A stretch of 64,000 nt of DNA from Ciona intestinalis (lineage: Eukaryota > Chordata > Ascidiacea > Phlebobranchia > Cionidae): assembly GCF_000224145.3 (NCBI RefSeq), contig NC_020166.2:7115632-7179631 (forward strand). Direction: 5' to 3'. The translations under genes and the position numbers were made by a program. Each line of letters opens with the position of its first letter. Position 1 is the first letter of the stretch. Below are positions 32,100 through 46,401 of this stretch, piece after piece. The notes under the pieces are model-generated. The model saw only the letters and a list, made by a program, of their open reading frames with translations, ran no database searches and was not told the origin of the DNA.

Positions 32100-35000
32100 A
32101 TGAGCTTAGAGACAGAACGAGTTCCCGCCGTTGTCAAGTATTCAAGAACTGAACCGATGATTTCGGGTAAGTCATAATTAATATTTATAATAAACATGTT
32201 ACTTTTGATGTGAAATTTCGACTAGTCTAAACAATTAGAAACGGTTTGTGATATCACAACCCACAGTACAAGCACCATTGTGGTGTCATACAAACGTCGA
32301 GCCTCGGTTTGAAGGAGGAACGAGCAGGAGGGAATGACGTCAGTACAGTGTCGATGCCGTGACAACGTAACGACTTGTGTGTGCGCGCGTTGCAATTGAT
32401 TTAACAATCGGAGAGAGCGCGCGCGGTTTGTGACGTGGTCATCTCTCTTTGCCTGCGGCGGAGTGTGTTTCTTTTTGTTAAAACCGTTCTTTACAAATGC
32501 TCGCGCTCGCGATCAAACAATGGTCTAATTTTGGCTCATGATTTTTCGCATCCCCTCACAACAAACATGTAGATTATGAAAAAGAATTGAATGTGTGTAT
32601 ACTTTCCTATGCGCGAGCAACAATTGATTTTATTCTTACATTACTCCAAGCATATATGCACAATATATTCATTAACAATTAAACACACCATGTTTAAAAT
32701 GCTACATGTGACCCTCCTTTGAGTTCATTCTCAAATAGTTGTGTTTTGAGCTTGTTTTTTATTAAACAGAATGTTCTAACTCATAGTTATATGTAATTGG
32801 TTAGACCGGCTTGTATACAATTTTACAAGCCTATTTTTCACTCCAGCCTATTTCATTAAAAAAATTGGAGTGTTTACAGATTCGAAAATCATTTTACTGT
32901 CAAATTTATATATGTGATGAAATGTTTAAAACCTAATGATGCAATACATACGTCTCAACATTGTGTAAACAGAAAAATTAGAATTATATTTAAAAAACTA
33001 GTGTATTTTCTTTAGCCCACCAATTTTGTACACCAATCAGATGGAGTAAGATTCTGTCTTGTTTAACATTGGGGTAAAAAAACATGGGGTTTAACCTAAG
33101 GCATTAGATTAAAACATTAGTGGTCAGTATACCAAACTGTATTCAAATGCTGCATATAAAATAAAAATGTCCGTTTAAGGCATGCCTCCACACAAAACCA
33201 ATACCCTGTCATGTGCAGGCATCGCCTACATATAATAGAATGTTTCACATGCATTTATTATATTTCCACCCACAGTAATGAACCTAAACGGCAAATCGAT
33301 AATGAGCACAAATGAACCAAGCAACTACATGAGCAACATGATGCTACCTGAGATGGTGAGAGCAACAAGAACCCACCCACTCGGCCCAGACTGCATTATT
33401 TCCAGGAATGAAATAACAGATCAGAAATCCCTGTAAGAATCCTATTTCTTTAATCCTATAGACAGACTGAAGCACATGTGTTTGTACTTTGTAGTTTGGA
33501 CATAGATTTTGGTAAAGTACCCTTTTCTGACTTAATTTGTCAGGAAACACAATTGCCTTGAATGGAATAAGAAGCATAGGAAAAAGTTTCAAAACAATAT
33601 TGGTAGTATTAGGAAAAAGTTTCAAAACAATATTGGATATATTAAAATATTAATACCTGAAATTATGGTTGCTTTCAATCTGAAAAAGTCATAAACAAAA
33701 GCATTGTTTTTTTTTGTGTACTTCGTAAAGCTATGTAAAATTCATTGTTTACAAAATGTTTAATTTTAGGAGATCAGTAAACTACTACTGGTATATTTCT
33801 CATGAGAAAGGGTGTGTGGAGTGTGTTGTGAAGATGTCACGAGGGGGAACCAATGGTAAAATATATTTGACATTTGTTTAATTATTTGCAAAAAGAAAAA
33901 AACTCTTAATAAATTCTTTGTTTTATGTCTTGTAATTTTGGGACCATTTCTCATGTGAAGCATTTATAATCACCTTAAAACGTTGTGGTTTAACAATGTA
34001 AAATCCAGTGTCATATTCCTTATACGTCCAATCACTGTATGAATCCATTATCCTTGCCTGCAATTTACATTTTTAACGAGCAACACGTTTGTAATTATTC
34101 TTCTAATCAATAACCAAATCAATGCATAATTTCACTAGATTAATTAATAATAAAGAACAGATTCAACATATGATTTATACTTAACAGTAACAACATCTGA
34201 TCCCAAGTGTGTGGTGACAAGAAAACATCGTCGTTTTGAAGCATATTGCTGCATGATATGCAGATCAAATTTTGTCACTGTTGTGCAGGCCCTTCTGCAT
34301 TTGAAAGCAATACACAGGTACTTTTAAATGTTCTAATTCATCGTTGTGGTTCACATTGTTATGTTTTTTACTTTTAGATAAAGTTTTAAATTGGGAACAG
34401 TGGCTATAAAATAGTTAACAATGATGTTTTCACAAAGTTAATCAAAAAATTATGAAATACACTGAATCAGATAATTTTAATATGGTTTTATAATTACACA
34501 GATCTACAAGTAAGATTCTTATACAAGACCTTGATATTTTCCACAACATTGAAAAAGCAATGGAAGTTCCCCCTGTTCCACTTCCGTGGCACATTGCAAA
34601 GAAATATGTAGATCAGGACAAAACCTTGGATTTCTCAGACTTTAAAAAGGTATTATGCATATTTTAGATGCATTAGGCTACCGTGTACAAAATATCTTTA
34701 TTAAACAGCACAGTCCAATGACAGTATTATACTAAAAAATCAAAGGACAAAAAAGTATGTAAATATATTCTAGTTAAATTTTATGTTCATGGGTTGAACT
34801 AAAGGAAGGAGCTATGGTTAGGGGTGTATTATTTAAGTAAATTTTTAGTTAAAAAACGTTATTGAAAATACAATATAAAAACAACTTTAAAAAACTGGAC
34901 TTCATTAACAAATAAGTACGAATATAAATATATATAAATATTTTATCACCTCAAGTCCTGAACAAAGTTTGTTTTCTCACAGGGCGATTATGAGCAAAAT

Positions 35001-38000
35001 GTGAACAACTACGTCATACCACCTGGTGCAACACTGACGTCTGCAGCAAATGATATGACACTGGAGCAGCTTGCAGGTAAGAATTACCACCGAACCTGTT
35101 TAAAAATAGGATATAATGAGGCACGTTTTAATAAAAGTTATGCTGCCGTTGCTATTATGTGCAGTGTCAATGTAATATTAAAAATAGCTGTTGTGATAAA
35201 ACAGGTACCTTGAATCAGGGTCCCTGATAATCTCTTGCCGGATGACACATACCATATTGTGTAATATTTTTTTTAGGAGCTAACTCTAACAATAAAAAGG
35301 AAAAGTAGCAAAAAAGACTAATTTTTTTATCAGTGTAATTAAAATGGTGTTTATAGATTACAGTACAAAGCCTAAATAGCTTATAAATATAACAATTTTT
35401 CGTTAATTCCAAAACTATTAAAAGCTCCACTAGCATACACATAAGTGGAAATTCTGTTAAGGTCATTACATTATAACTAAGAATGATAACAAACTGTGCT
35501 GTCACGATCGTATGTGATGAGTAAATATTTGCCCCAGGAGAACATTATGATACCTTGTGTTGAAATGAACATTGTGTACGTGCGTTCTATTAATGAGTGT
35601 ATCGGTATCTGATATATTTATTCTGAAATGCAAAGTGTTGGAAATACATATGGTTTTCTTTGATTATTCAAATTCCAGATATTGTATCTGTAAAATGCAA
35701 GTAGATATGTATATTTATGCAAAAACCATTCATGCAATGCCATAAATATGTTTATCATTAGGAAACATTTAATTCTTCTCAGCATTTCGAAATCAGTATC
35801 TTGAAATTAAATTTACTCTAAGATCGTCTATACATTTCCTTATTTAGCCTAACCATCAACAAAAATGACATTTTTTCTGATTTTTTATATTACTTACATC
35901 ATAGAGTCTCTTAACCCGCAATCCCGGGAATCCCCAACTCCCCCTGAGTCAAACAACACAATTTCAACATCAAAAGGTGAACTAAAAGTCAACATACTTT
36001 TATTTAAGCACTTTAAATCAAACATAGTTCCTCATTTACAGCTTAATCCTTTAAAGTGGTTTTACATTAAATTTTCATTGTTTTAGTTTCAGTGGCTTAT
36101 ATACGGTAATTAAATAACTTATTGTCTGCAAAAATATTACATAAAAAAAGTAATATATATATATATGCAAAATTTCTGAGTTTATTTTACATAATTTTTC
36201 CCATTTTAGGTGATTCCCCCAACACGGTAATAAGCATTATATCGGCGATTGCAAAAGAGTTCGAGAAGCCGATATCTGCTTTGTCATTCAGTGATGACTC
36301 AGCGCAAGTAACAATCAAGTTTGCTGACGGCAACTTGGTGGTCGCTCAAACCCCGGATCTTGTTGGTGTTGACAAAAATGAAAAAATATGTAAGTGTTAT
36401 GTAAAGTATGGGAGAAACATATGTATGGTTGATAATTTTAACAACCGATTATTGACCACTGGGTTGGAGCAATTGCCGTTGAGTGTCTTGCCCAAGGATA
36501 CATGCACCTACAATGGTAGCAAGGACGAGCCTTAAATCAATTACCTCTAGGTTAGAGGCAGGCCCGCTAACCAACTGTGCTTTGGCGCCAGGCTTGCTGT
36601 GGCGCCATGTATGTAAATAGTTGGGTGTGAGGTTGGGTATGATGGATCCACATCCATGTAAATTAGGTTTCACTGTTTCTAGCTCCTAAATACATTGGGG
36701 GAATAAGTAGGGATCTGGTTGTGAAAATTTCATTTAACTTTGGGAAGTTTTCCAATTTTTTATTAAAAAAGCAACGTTTTGGATTTGATTACCAAAAATA
36801 ATAGACAACCAATTTTTGACAATACGAATCCAATTTTTAAATTTAAAAATAAGATATCTATGTTGTTAGATAATAGTTACACTGTATTTGGTCTTCATAT
36901 TAGTTTTGCTTTCACAATTATAATTAGAAGTGAACACACCCTTGTTTATACTCTAATTACATATTCTATTCTCATATATCCTGAACTTAACCAATTAAAT
37001 TCTCTCCACAGTGACTAATATTGACACTGATTCAATCCTTACGTTCACATCCGTTCGTACGAAAGGTGAAGACAACACAGAAATCCTAACTCTGCTCGCA
37101 AATGATCGTCCATTGGCAAGAAAACTGTTTTCAGAAACTATTGTAAAAGGAGTTCGAGACAAAGGTATATTTATCCTTTTATTCATAGAAAAAATATTGT
37201 TTTGCTTTCTTTTGAAAAATGTTATTAAATTGGACTTGGTACATTTACACTTTATTCTTATACAAAACTTAAACATTTCTACAGATAAATCTACACTAGA
37301 AACTGAAACAGAGAAGAGTCAACTAATTAAGCGGCCACACAGTTCTTCAACTGAAAGTATACCAACAGGTTTAACTTATACTTTGATATTTAAACTTGCT
37401 TGTGGTAGAGCCATTATAATAAAAGCTTCATGTAACGGTATGAAATTAGCATTAAATGTGATGTGTAAAATAGAAAATGGTGTGTAAGGTAACTTATTAA
37501 AGTCAGTCCAGAGGCAAGAGATAATTCACACACTTTGGCGCTTGATGCACTGTCAACAACTTTTTTGACTCGACTTAAAGCATGATGTACATGACCACAC
37601 AATGTGTGGAAGTCAGTTCTATTCACAAAATCGGGCATACAGTATCGGAACGCACACAAAACTTACAAAATTTTCAAACGCAGAAACGAAATCACCACCG
37701 ATAAAAACAAACAAACCAATCAAGTCTGTTCGTTTTATGCTGGGTGCTCCAGATTCAAGCGATGATGAAAGACCTTCAACACCCGATAAAAATGGTGAGC
37801 TTGGACTTGTAGAGTTGTAGGGAGTTCATATATTGTTAGCTGATATTAAAATGATTGGTTTCTGATGTCTGTGTATAGGTGTAGTAAGCATGGCGGTAAA
37901 TTTGTCAGATAAAAACCTATCATGTGCATATTTGTAGCATTTGGGTATGATAGGTTATTGTTTGTTTCAGAAGTAAAACTTTTTTTTTTTTCAAATTAAC

Positions 38001-41000
38001 ATAAAGTTTACTTTTAACACTCGAAAATAGTAGTTCTGAGAATCATTGTCAAAGGTGATCTATGAAATTAAATTAAGTGCTTCATATTTTGAACTGTTTA
38101 GACCAGTCAGCAACTTTATGCTGACGAAGAAGTTTGTTAGTTCTGTTATGGTGTAGCAAGTTAGTTGACAATGCTGAGTAATGAGGTTTTGGTTTCTGTT
38201 GTTAACAACACGATATATTGCAACAGTCCATATAGATTGTTGTATCAATACAAATGCCTCTAGTTCTATAAATTACACTCAAACGCAATAAAAAAAGGAA
38301 AATATTTGATTGTCTGCTAACAGAATTTTAAAAAGACATTTCAACACTTATCATTATTATCCTACATTAAGGTCGTTTGCACAAAATCTTGGAAAGCAAA
38401 CTTGTGCGTCACGAAGCTGTTTCTACCACGACACTAAAGCCAACATCGTATGACACAGGTACTTACACTACACAAGCTGTTACTGAAAATACTGTGTTTA
38501 ACATCCTACATATGGAATAAGAGCCGTTTCTAACATTATACATAAGCCTATGGGCAAAATATCAGTATACTTATATGCTACAAGCTCACTGTACATTTCA
38601 ATTCATTGAATATGTAATAGTTTAAAACTAAAAAAAATTAAAACTGAGGACAGTAATGATCTGGTGCTATAAAAACGTAACAAAAATAACAAAAGTCAAG
38701 TCCAACCACTAGTAGTAATAGAGATATAAATTTCGCCTTAACGACATTGTCAGTCTCATTTAAATAGAATCTATTGAATAAGCGACTGATGATGCCATTT
38801 ATCTGTTTGTATAAGAGAGACTGATTTATTACGAGTTAAAACTGAAAACAAATTTAGAAAATGTTTAAAAAGTATTTTACAAAATATACCAAATTTTAAT
38901 TATTCAAATAAAACTTCAGCTTCTGCATTAAGTCCAAGCAAAGAAGAAACAACTGAAGCTACCGCAGATACATTTGATGGTAAGCGTGTTTAAACTAACA
39001 ACAACAAAAAATCAACTACAAGCAGCCAAACATTGTGTCATACCCTCTTCTAAAGAAAAGCTGACTTCTAAAAATAATTTGTGTGATTACGATTGAATTA
39101 TTAAACAGTTCATGTTGGAGCTGTGGGCCTTTTTAAAGCAGATATATCACTACTTATACAAGTTACAGACAGTGATTACTTGAAAAGGAAACTTAGGACA
39201 ACAACATGACTATGCAATCTGTATACACCCTGTACAGTTAATAAAGTAAAGTATAGTCAAGTGGGGTTATAAAAACAACAGTTTTTTTGGGGGGTAAGAA
39301 CAACCACCTTAAAAATCATTCTATCGCAAAATTAAATATCCGTTTTTCTTACTTACATATTATTTAACACAGGTTTACGAAATGTGGTTGACGATCTTAT
39401 CACAACTGCTTCTAAAGGAAGGTAAGTTACAAATCAAAGTACATTAGTTTGCAGTTGTGTGGACACCATTTAAAGCACACTTATACCCAGACAATATTTT
39501 GTATGCCTAAAACTAGTGTGTTTCAGTGATTTATTGAATCTTTCACTAGTGTTTTTTTGCTGTCGTATAAACAAAATATGAATAAATAAATAAAACTTAT
39601 TTACTCTCGCATGGCGGGCAAAGACAGTCCTTATAACATGGTTGCTCTGTTTCATACACCACCTACGAGTTACTACATATATATTTGTACTTCCTAAATA
39701 AAAGTAAAATACACAATTAATTTTAGTAAAAACCTCTACAAATTTGTAAATGGTCGCAGCTGTTAACAACTTGCTTTATATTGCAGAATAATTCCTCCAC
39801 CACCTGCGTCGCCCCAAGCAACGTCAGCTGACACCACTCTCAGCCTCCCATTGGTCGGTTCATCCCCTCAATTGTCCAATCTTATTTCAGTTGCAACAAA
39901 GGAAAAAACAACTTCTACTTTAACAAGAGTCCAGGTGAAAATTACAACCTTGAATTTTTTTTCACAGCATTCTTTTATGATCGTTTTTCAGAAATTAAGC
40001 AGTGTCTGCAACATAAAAAAATGTCTTATGTAAATACTGCAGTTAACGATACACGAGTAAAGTAATATAACATATTACATATGTATAACAAAAATATTTT
40101 AACTAAAAATAACAAAAAGTGGTCCCAGAATGAAGCATTTGGTAAGGTTTAATTAAACAATTTAATTTATAAGCAATTTTATTTAACTAATCTGATGATC
40201 ATTTAAAAATTTTAATCTTTAGTCATGGAGTCCGTCACTGGGTGGCGCTTCCTTTTCCGTTGCTTCGATGAGACGACCGTACACAGCGAGGGGATTCACC
40301 TATGCCGAGAAGATTGAGCTGATGAAACAACAGAATGATTACGACGCAGAATTCATTTCCCAACTAAACAGGAAAACTGGTAATAAAATTAGCTTTTTCC
40401 TAAAAAAAAATAATTTTTTTTTGCATTTAAAGTTATGTTTTAATTTTTTATTGATTTTATTCAAAAACAACATACAAATAGGTGGATGAATTGTAATAAA
40501 CATTTCAAAAAGGTGAATGAATTAATTCCCCCTCTCACAGCAACTTCATCAGCAACAACGACAACAAAATCTCAATTCAGCAACGCAAGCATGAAATCAA
40601 CAAATGTTTCAACATCCGGAAGAAAGGACAGAAAAGGAAGAAGGAAATTCAAAGGTTTGGACCTTGTTACTTAAGTTATTTAATGGTGTGCAGTAAAAGG
40701 AAAAAGCGGGCATTGATATTTTCCCTTTTCTAACATAAGAGAAGAAGGTATAAAATTTGTTTAAAAATTGGAAATCATGTTTTGACTTGATATCAAGCGG
40801 ATGTTTTATAAAGCGCTCAACTTTAACAATGATATTACCACCTCATGTTCAGTTACTTTTTAAAACATTGTTTCCTATGAATGTAAACAAAATATTTTCA
40901 CCATTTTTCATTAATAATTTTTCAACAAATGTTTCAAACTGCCTAATTTTCAACATCAACAACTCAGGTTTCAACAACAATCAACAAATCAACAAAGATA

Positions 41001-44000
41001 AAGACGAATCAAGTTCATCTGATGCAGAAACAAAACAAGCAAAACCTAATTCCAACAAAAGTAAGATAAAAGCAATTTATTAGGAAAATATTTCTCTAGT
41101 CTTATTTACCTTATAAATAGCACATATGTTCAAAACTAATATGCACAGGCATTCTGAATTTTTATTTAAAATAACATGTTTTTACCAGTTGTAGTGCATT
41201 AATACACATTTTGTTTATTATTGTGTGTTTTTTTTCAGTTTTTTTTTGTAATTCCAAAGCACTTTAATATTATTGCGATATGTCATTTTTTTCGAATTCC
41301 AAAGCAAACCAGATAAATTTTACAAAATAAATATTTTACAGATTGGGATGAAGAACTGTCCAGCCAATCAAACGACAGCGATCACAATAGTACTTATTCT
41401 GACGAACACCCCCCCACGCTGCTCAACCCTGCGGCTGCTGCTGTAAGTTATCTTTATAAAAAAACAACTTTTAACGTATATTGGTAAAATTCTAGAACTA
41501 TATTTAATTCTTAGTATGATTCTACATACTTTAGTTTTTTTTGCCTTTTACAACATTATAAAATATTTCACAATTAGTACACATGATATAATAATAGTCT
41601 TTAAATTAATATCTAAAAACTAAAATAAATTCCATTAAATGAAATCAATCCTCATTCCCACAACAGGCTGCATACACTGGCTTGCTACGAACTGCAATAA
41701 TGAGTGGAGCTGGTTTCCCTTCTGTTCCCGTCAGTGATTATTATGGCTCAGGTGAATGGGCAACTGCTGCCATGGAAACACTGAAAAGCCTCCAATCAAC
41801 CATGGACACTAAAAACTTTGAGGTTGGTGCAACTTTTTATATGGCAACACTGGTTTATCTGGAATCACTGCGATGTGTATATCTGTCCTAAAAGCAAAAA
41901 TGATTGGAAATTTTAGTAATACTTAGTGGATTTAAATTTTTTAAAACTGGTATACCTAGATTACTATGTCTTACCAATACCTAGATATCTTGGTAATATC
42001 TCTGTCTAAATGGGCTTTCAAGATCTTGGGGTAATGGGCTAAACCTGGTCTAAATCCGAGGTCCTTGGCAAAAGACCTTATCCACAACGAATCAAAAAAA
42101 AAATATCTGTCTTTTTTACCTAAAAGTCCTCACTTTGCTTTATTATTAAACTTATTTTCACATTTGCAGGAAAAAGTTGAATCAATGCCAAAAGTTGCGG
42201 AAGATTTTCCACCAAACATAAGTGAAAGTATTAAGAAGGAATTCTTGGAAATTGACTTCGATTCGTTGAATCCACCCATGGACACCATGAGTGATGGTAA
42301 GTGTTGTGTGTTTGTGAAGCTTGGCTGAGGAATATAGGTTGCTATATTACTTGTTTTAGTGGGCTTCTGGTTCTTTGTTTTAGGACACATTATATATTTA
42401 CATTACAACTAAATGAATATTGTACAAAGAACTACAAACCATGATTACATTTCAGACGCATTTAAAAAAAATGCACTATTTTAAATTTGGGTGTAGTAAA
42501 AGAGGCTGCTTCGTATAAATGCACGATTTGAAAATGTTAAACTATGCACAGTTTGCAAACCAATGGAATAAAGTATTTAGCTAAATGCATTCAAGTCCTT
42601 GGTTTTATTCTTATATTGAAATTTAATAACCTAATTTCTTTAGATCCTTCTTACTTGAGTGATTCCACCAATCACACGTCTCGAAAACGATCGAAATCCA
42701 ACGAACCACAAACCTCGCATCACAACGAGAAAGATAACAATCCCGTTTCTCCAAAGCGACACAAACCTGACTCTGACCCAACACTAGATGTCCTCAGTAA
42801 AAACAAAACTCTCGAAAAAATCCGATCGTCTCCGAAAAGACTCTCCCCGTTGCTAAGCGACAGCGAGAAGAGGATGATCGTTCATCGATCAAAATCGAGC
42901 ATCTCCTCCCAACCTCCAAAGATCCGAGAGTCCGGGAGCCTCCTTGCTGCTCATCTTCGAGCAAAGACGAGCATGATGGGATCGAAATCGTGTTCCGACC
43001 CCGCCCTCAGTTCAAGGTGTGTGAAGTCACGTTTTAAAGAGCAATGTTTGTAGAAATAGAGTGAATTAAAAATCTTCTGAAACTTTGTTTTTAAACCTTT
43101 TTTGTATCTTATCTCAGATTTAAATGTTGACTTTTAACTAAAAGAAAAAAAATAACAGCATGTTTGGCTGCATGGTTACAGCGTTAATAATACATTAATA
43201 TATAGAATGAACTATTACCTCAATGCATGGTTTTAAAATCCAAACATCCTGTTTCAAATTCCCAACCTTTTTAAAAACTTTTTTTTATAAATTTAAAAAA
43301 AATATAATTTCTACTAATCTTGAAATGAAAATTTTCTAAAAATTAAAATACTTTTTTACAATTTCAACTAATTTGCATGGTTTTAGTGTGGATGATAATG
43401 GCTGCCCCGCTCAAAATGATTCTGACGTGGAAAGCATGTTAAACCAAAGGTAGATGCTTTACTAAAGTGATAACAGTGTGATTATGTGTGTGAATGGCGA
43501 ATGCATGAGAATAACTAAAAAAAATGTTTTGTAAAAAATACAACTTAAAGTTAAAATAACAAAGATTAACTTTAACAAAATCAAATCTTGTGAATGATAC
43601 AGTTTTAGAAAATCTAGCAAAATTTTCCCAATTCACATTCGTTACTTTTTCAGACTCCTTGAGAGCAACCCTCTACCGAATAAAAAAGAATCAAAAAAAT
43701 CCTCGGCAAAATCTTCCAATCAGCAAGCAGCAGCTGGTGACACGCTTGTTTTCCTCAATGACATCACAATGAAAGACTTCAACAACAATGAGTCAACGTT
43801 GACGTGGTTTTGTCCGAAAACGAAAATGAATGAAAATAAACTGACCAAAGATTCAGCAAAAACTGTAAGTATTTTAGTAATTTATTTAACATTTTTAAAT
43901 TGAAATATTGCCTAACAATTTTAAAAGCCTTCTAAATGCAAACCAGCCTCCATTTATGGGTTTCAGATTCAAAAAAACAAACTTTGCTTTTATTTTAAGT

Positions 44001-44286
44001 CCTTTGTATAAATTTCCATTAAATTGTTTTCTTTAGTAACAAACGTTTTTGCTTAAACATTGCTTTAACTCAGCAGATGAACATGCCAGAAGTTTTCAAA
44101 AACTGTGTTGATACCTATATGAAAGTTCGCCTCATTCAAAAGATGCACGTGTGTAAGGTGTGCGGCTTCTCTATAGTTGCCACGGACTCTGGAGAGGACG
44201 GCGAGAAAATGTTGCAAACCCATGTCATGGAACATTCACTTAAAGAGATTTACCAAACTGGAAGTGAAATTGAAAATTGGAAATAA
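32100..44286 (+). CDS. Large unrecognised protein with two zinc-finger-like motifs
   Basis: This is a 1,076-residue model on 25 exons: 32100-32166, 33276-33432, 33770-33855, 34188-34317, 34502-34649, 34983-35076, 35905-35976, 36210-36389, 37012-37164, 37285-37368, 37684-37794, 38372-38458, 38920-38979, 39373-39421, 39787-39934, 40223-40379, 40541-40654, 40968-41060, 41342-41442, 41667-41822, 42170-42296, 42644-43016, 43387-43449, 43654-43864, 44077-44286. Every junction keeps frame. Near the N-terminus C125-x2-C128-x12-H141-x4-H146 fits a classical C2H2 finger. At the C-terminus C1033-x2-C1036-x19-H1056-x3-H1060 is a longer-looped candidate finger. A possible small folded segment starts TVISIISAIAKEFEKPISAL (exon 8). 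The middle is low-complexity Ser/Thr/Lys-rich, with basic nuclear-signal-like stretches (GRKDRKGRRKFK, SRKRSK, SPKRHK). A nuclear regulatory protein is likely; I cannot assign a family. Exons 11 and 25 have alternative acceptors. Confidence 0.8.
36440..36600 (-). mobile_element. tRNA-derived SINE copy
   Basis: The minus-strand head is TGGCGCCAAAGCACAGTTGG then TTAGCGGGCCTGCCTCTAAC. The body holds TATCCTTGGGCAAGACACTC and CCAACCCAGTGG. It lies in an intron of the zinc-finger gene. Confidence 0.75.
42005..42085 (-). mobile_element. SINE body fragment
   Basis: The minus strand reads AGGTCTTTTGCCAAGGACCT, then GATTTAGACCAGGTTTAGCC and CATTACCCC, matching the body shared by the 6150 and 13152 copies. 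There is no tRNA head. It is intronic in the zinc-finger gene. Confidence 0.65.
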
Positions 44287-46401
44287 GAAAGTTTCACCTA
44301 TCCCAATGGGGACATAACTGAGAAATTTGGTCCTCAGCTGATTTATTTAAGTTTCCACTGTTATATTAAAACTGCACAATCAGATTTTCCTTGGTTTTGA
44401 CGTAAAACAGCGAAAAGAAACAACTTTTTGTTGTGAGAAATCACGTTTGGGTTGATTGCTGTTACTCGTTTCTACGAAAAGCCTTTTATTGAGTTTTATT
44501 TTCCTTACAGTTCCCTTTATGCGCTTTTATTGCAATGCGTCTGTGATATATTACTTGGATATTTTAATCAGTTAATTTTTATTTCTTATTTATTGTGCAT
44601 TCCAATGCTAGTTACAGTACCCTCCACACAAGAAAATATGTCTTTTTTGTTACAGAAATGGCCTCGAATTTTTGAAAAACATTTTTTTTTCAAGCCCAGT
44701 CTATTTTTTTTGCAGATTTCGGAAACAAAAAAGTTGTGTCTATGGGGTTGAAACATATTACTACCTTTTTTATTAAAAAGTTTATCAATTCTCATTTTAA
44801 AATCGCTTTAATTTAAATCCTGTGCTAAGTTCTGTTTATACACCCAGTCGATTGTTGTCCCATGGTACCTCACAGAACTGCAAGTTTTGTATAAAATCTT
44901 CAGACCCTGATCAAATTCAGTACAGTAGCTGAGTAGTTTTGCCGGTTTAATTTGATTTTCCAAAGTGGTGCTTTTCAACTATCATTGTTTTGTATATTAG
45001 CGCTTATACCAGACAAAGGTTTTTTCGTTACTGATTTTGTTTAAATGAAAGGAATACAGATCCGACTCTCTTATCTTCTAGTGTTAGTAAAGAAAATCAA
45101 CTCTTCACTTTAAAATTTGAGTTTTAAAATCCAAAGCATTGTTAGGAACAAGGTGGACCAAGAAGACAAATAAAGTATTTTGAACAAAGAATGGATGTAA
45201 CTTATTTATCCTTGACACACCATAGTTGTTATAGCACGAATGTTGTGTTTCATGAACATTTAGCCCAATTCCAAGTAAAGTATGTAACGTTTTTATATAT
45301 GACTGACAATTTTAACGAATCATAAAGGACCACTGTGTTGAATCAATCGGCAATCTTGACATATTTGCCACCAATGGTGTTAGCGTCGACTTTCAACCCA
45401 CAGCATCTGGTCTTGAGGCGAGCACTCTGACCACTAAAATGAACATAAAACTTGACTGTTGGATAGCTATAGTGCCCTTGACTAAAAAAATTAAGTCATT
45501 TTAAACGAGTGGAAACAAAAGGTTGTTTTGTGTGTCTTCAAGTGGTAACACTTTCTTAAAGACTCCAAAATTTGCATTTCTAAGCCTTTTTAAAACAACT
45601 CATTCTTTCTTTCCTTTTTATTTACATGCGCGTGAAAACGTCAGCTAAGCACCAAAAATGTCATCATTTTAACCTTAATTCATTTAAAGCGATAGCAACA
45701 AATTCGACCATACTGCAAATGATTAAGGTTTTCTTTATGAGAAGGATGTTATAGGGAAAAAAATTCTAGGAGCATGTGTACTGACTTCTGCGTAATTCAT
45801 ATCGCGCTCCAGTTAAAACACAGGGTTCGCCCCAACAACGAAAAGTGGATTCGCTGAAAAGTCACAGTGCCCAAGCTAAAAAAGAAACAAGAAAGATCAC
45901 CCTGCGCGATGTATTTTGAAAGTGATGATACGTTGGTAGCAGCACGAAACAATAATGGGCGGTCGAGAGCAAATACTTTTCAAAAACCAAATCCGCTTTA
46001 GAGGGAACCCTGTCTTTGAAATAAGCGGAACAAGACTTATGGAGGGCTGTGAAAAAATAAAATGAAAATAAAACTGGAGAAAAACAGCTTAATTGCAGAT
46101 CTATATATGGTTACTATGACAAAAACGTCATGTAAAACTTTTAGCAATTTAAAATGGTTTTATGATGGTTAAATTCGCTGTTTTGATGACCACTAATTGT
46201 ACTGTTTGTAAAAATTTTTGCTTGATGTGTGTCAGCTGTCTCAGTATAAAAGTGTGTGGGAGTGTATGTACAGCGCATGAAACATAAAAATAAGAAACTT
46301 CTGCACTTAACATGGACTTTTCCATTTAAACAAGCGTAGATACCTCTGTGGAGCTGGCAGAAAAAAAGGCGAAAACATTTTGCCGTAAAAATGAAAAGGA
46401 G
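44287..46401. other. Convergent 3' region of the zinc-finger and HEXIM genes
   Basis: This probably holds both 3' UTRs. AATAAA at 45169-45174 (plus) may end the zinc-finger transcript; a minus-strand AATAAA at 45622-45617 may end HEXIM. The frame at 44452-44751 is T-rich, has no similarity I know and is treated as UTR. A SINE fragment lies at 45325-45440. Confidence 0.5.
45325..45440. mobile_element. Degenerate SINE fragment
   Basis: CCACTGTGTTGAATCAATCG resembles the CCACTGGGTTGGAGCAAT block of the better copies. The reverse of a tRNA-like head (CTTGAGGCGAGCACTCTGAC then CACTAA) follows. Confidence 0.55.

Noticed and set aside
44452-44751. 99-codon open frame after the zinc-finger gene
   Set aside because: T-rich with runs of hydrophobic residues as expected of UTR; no start context or similarity.
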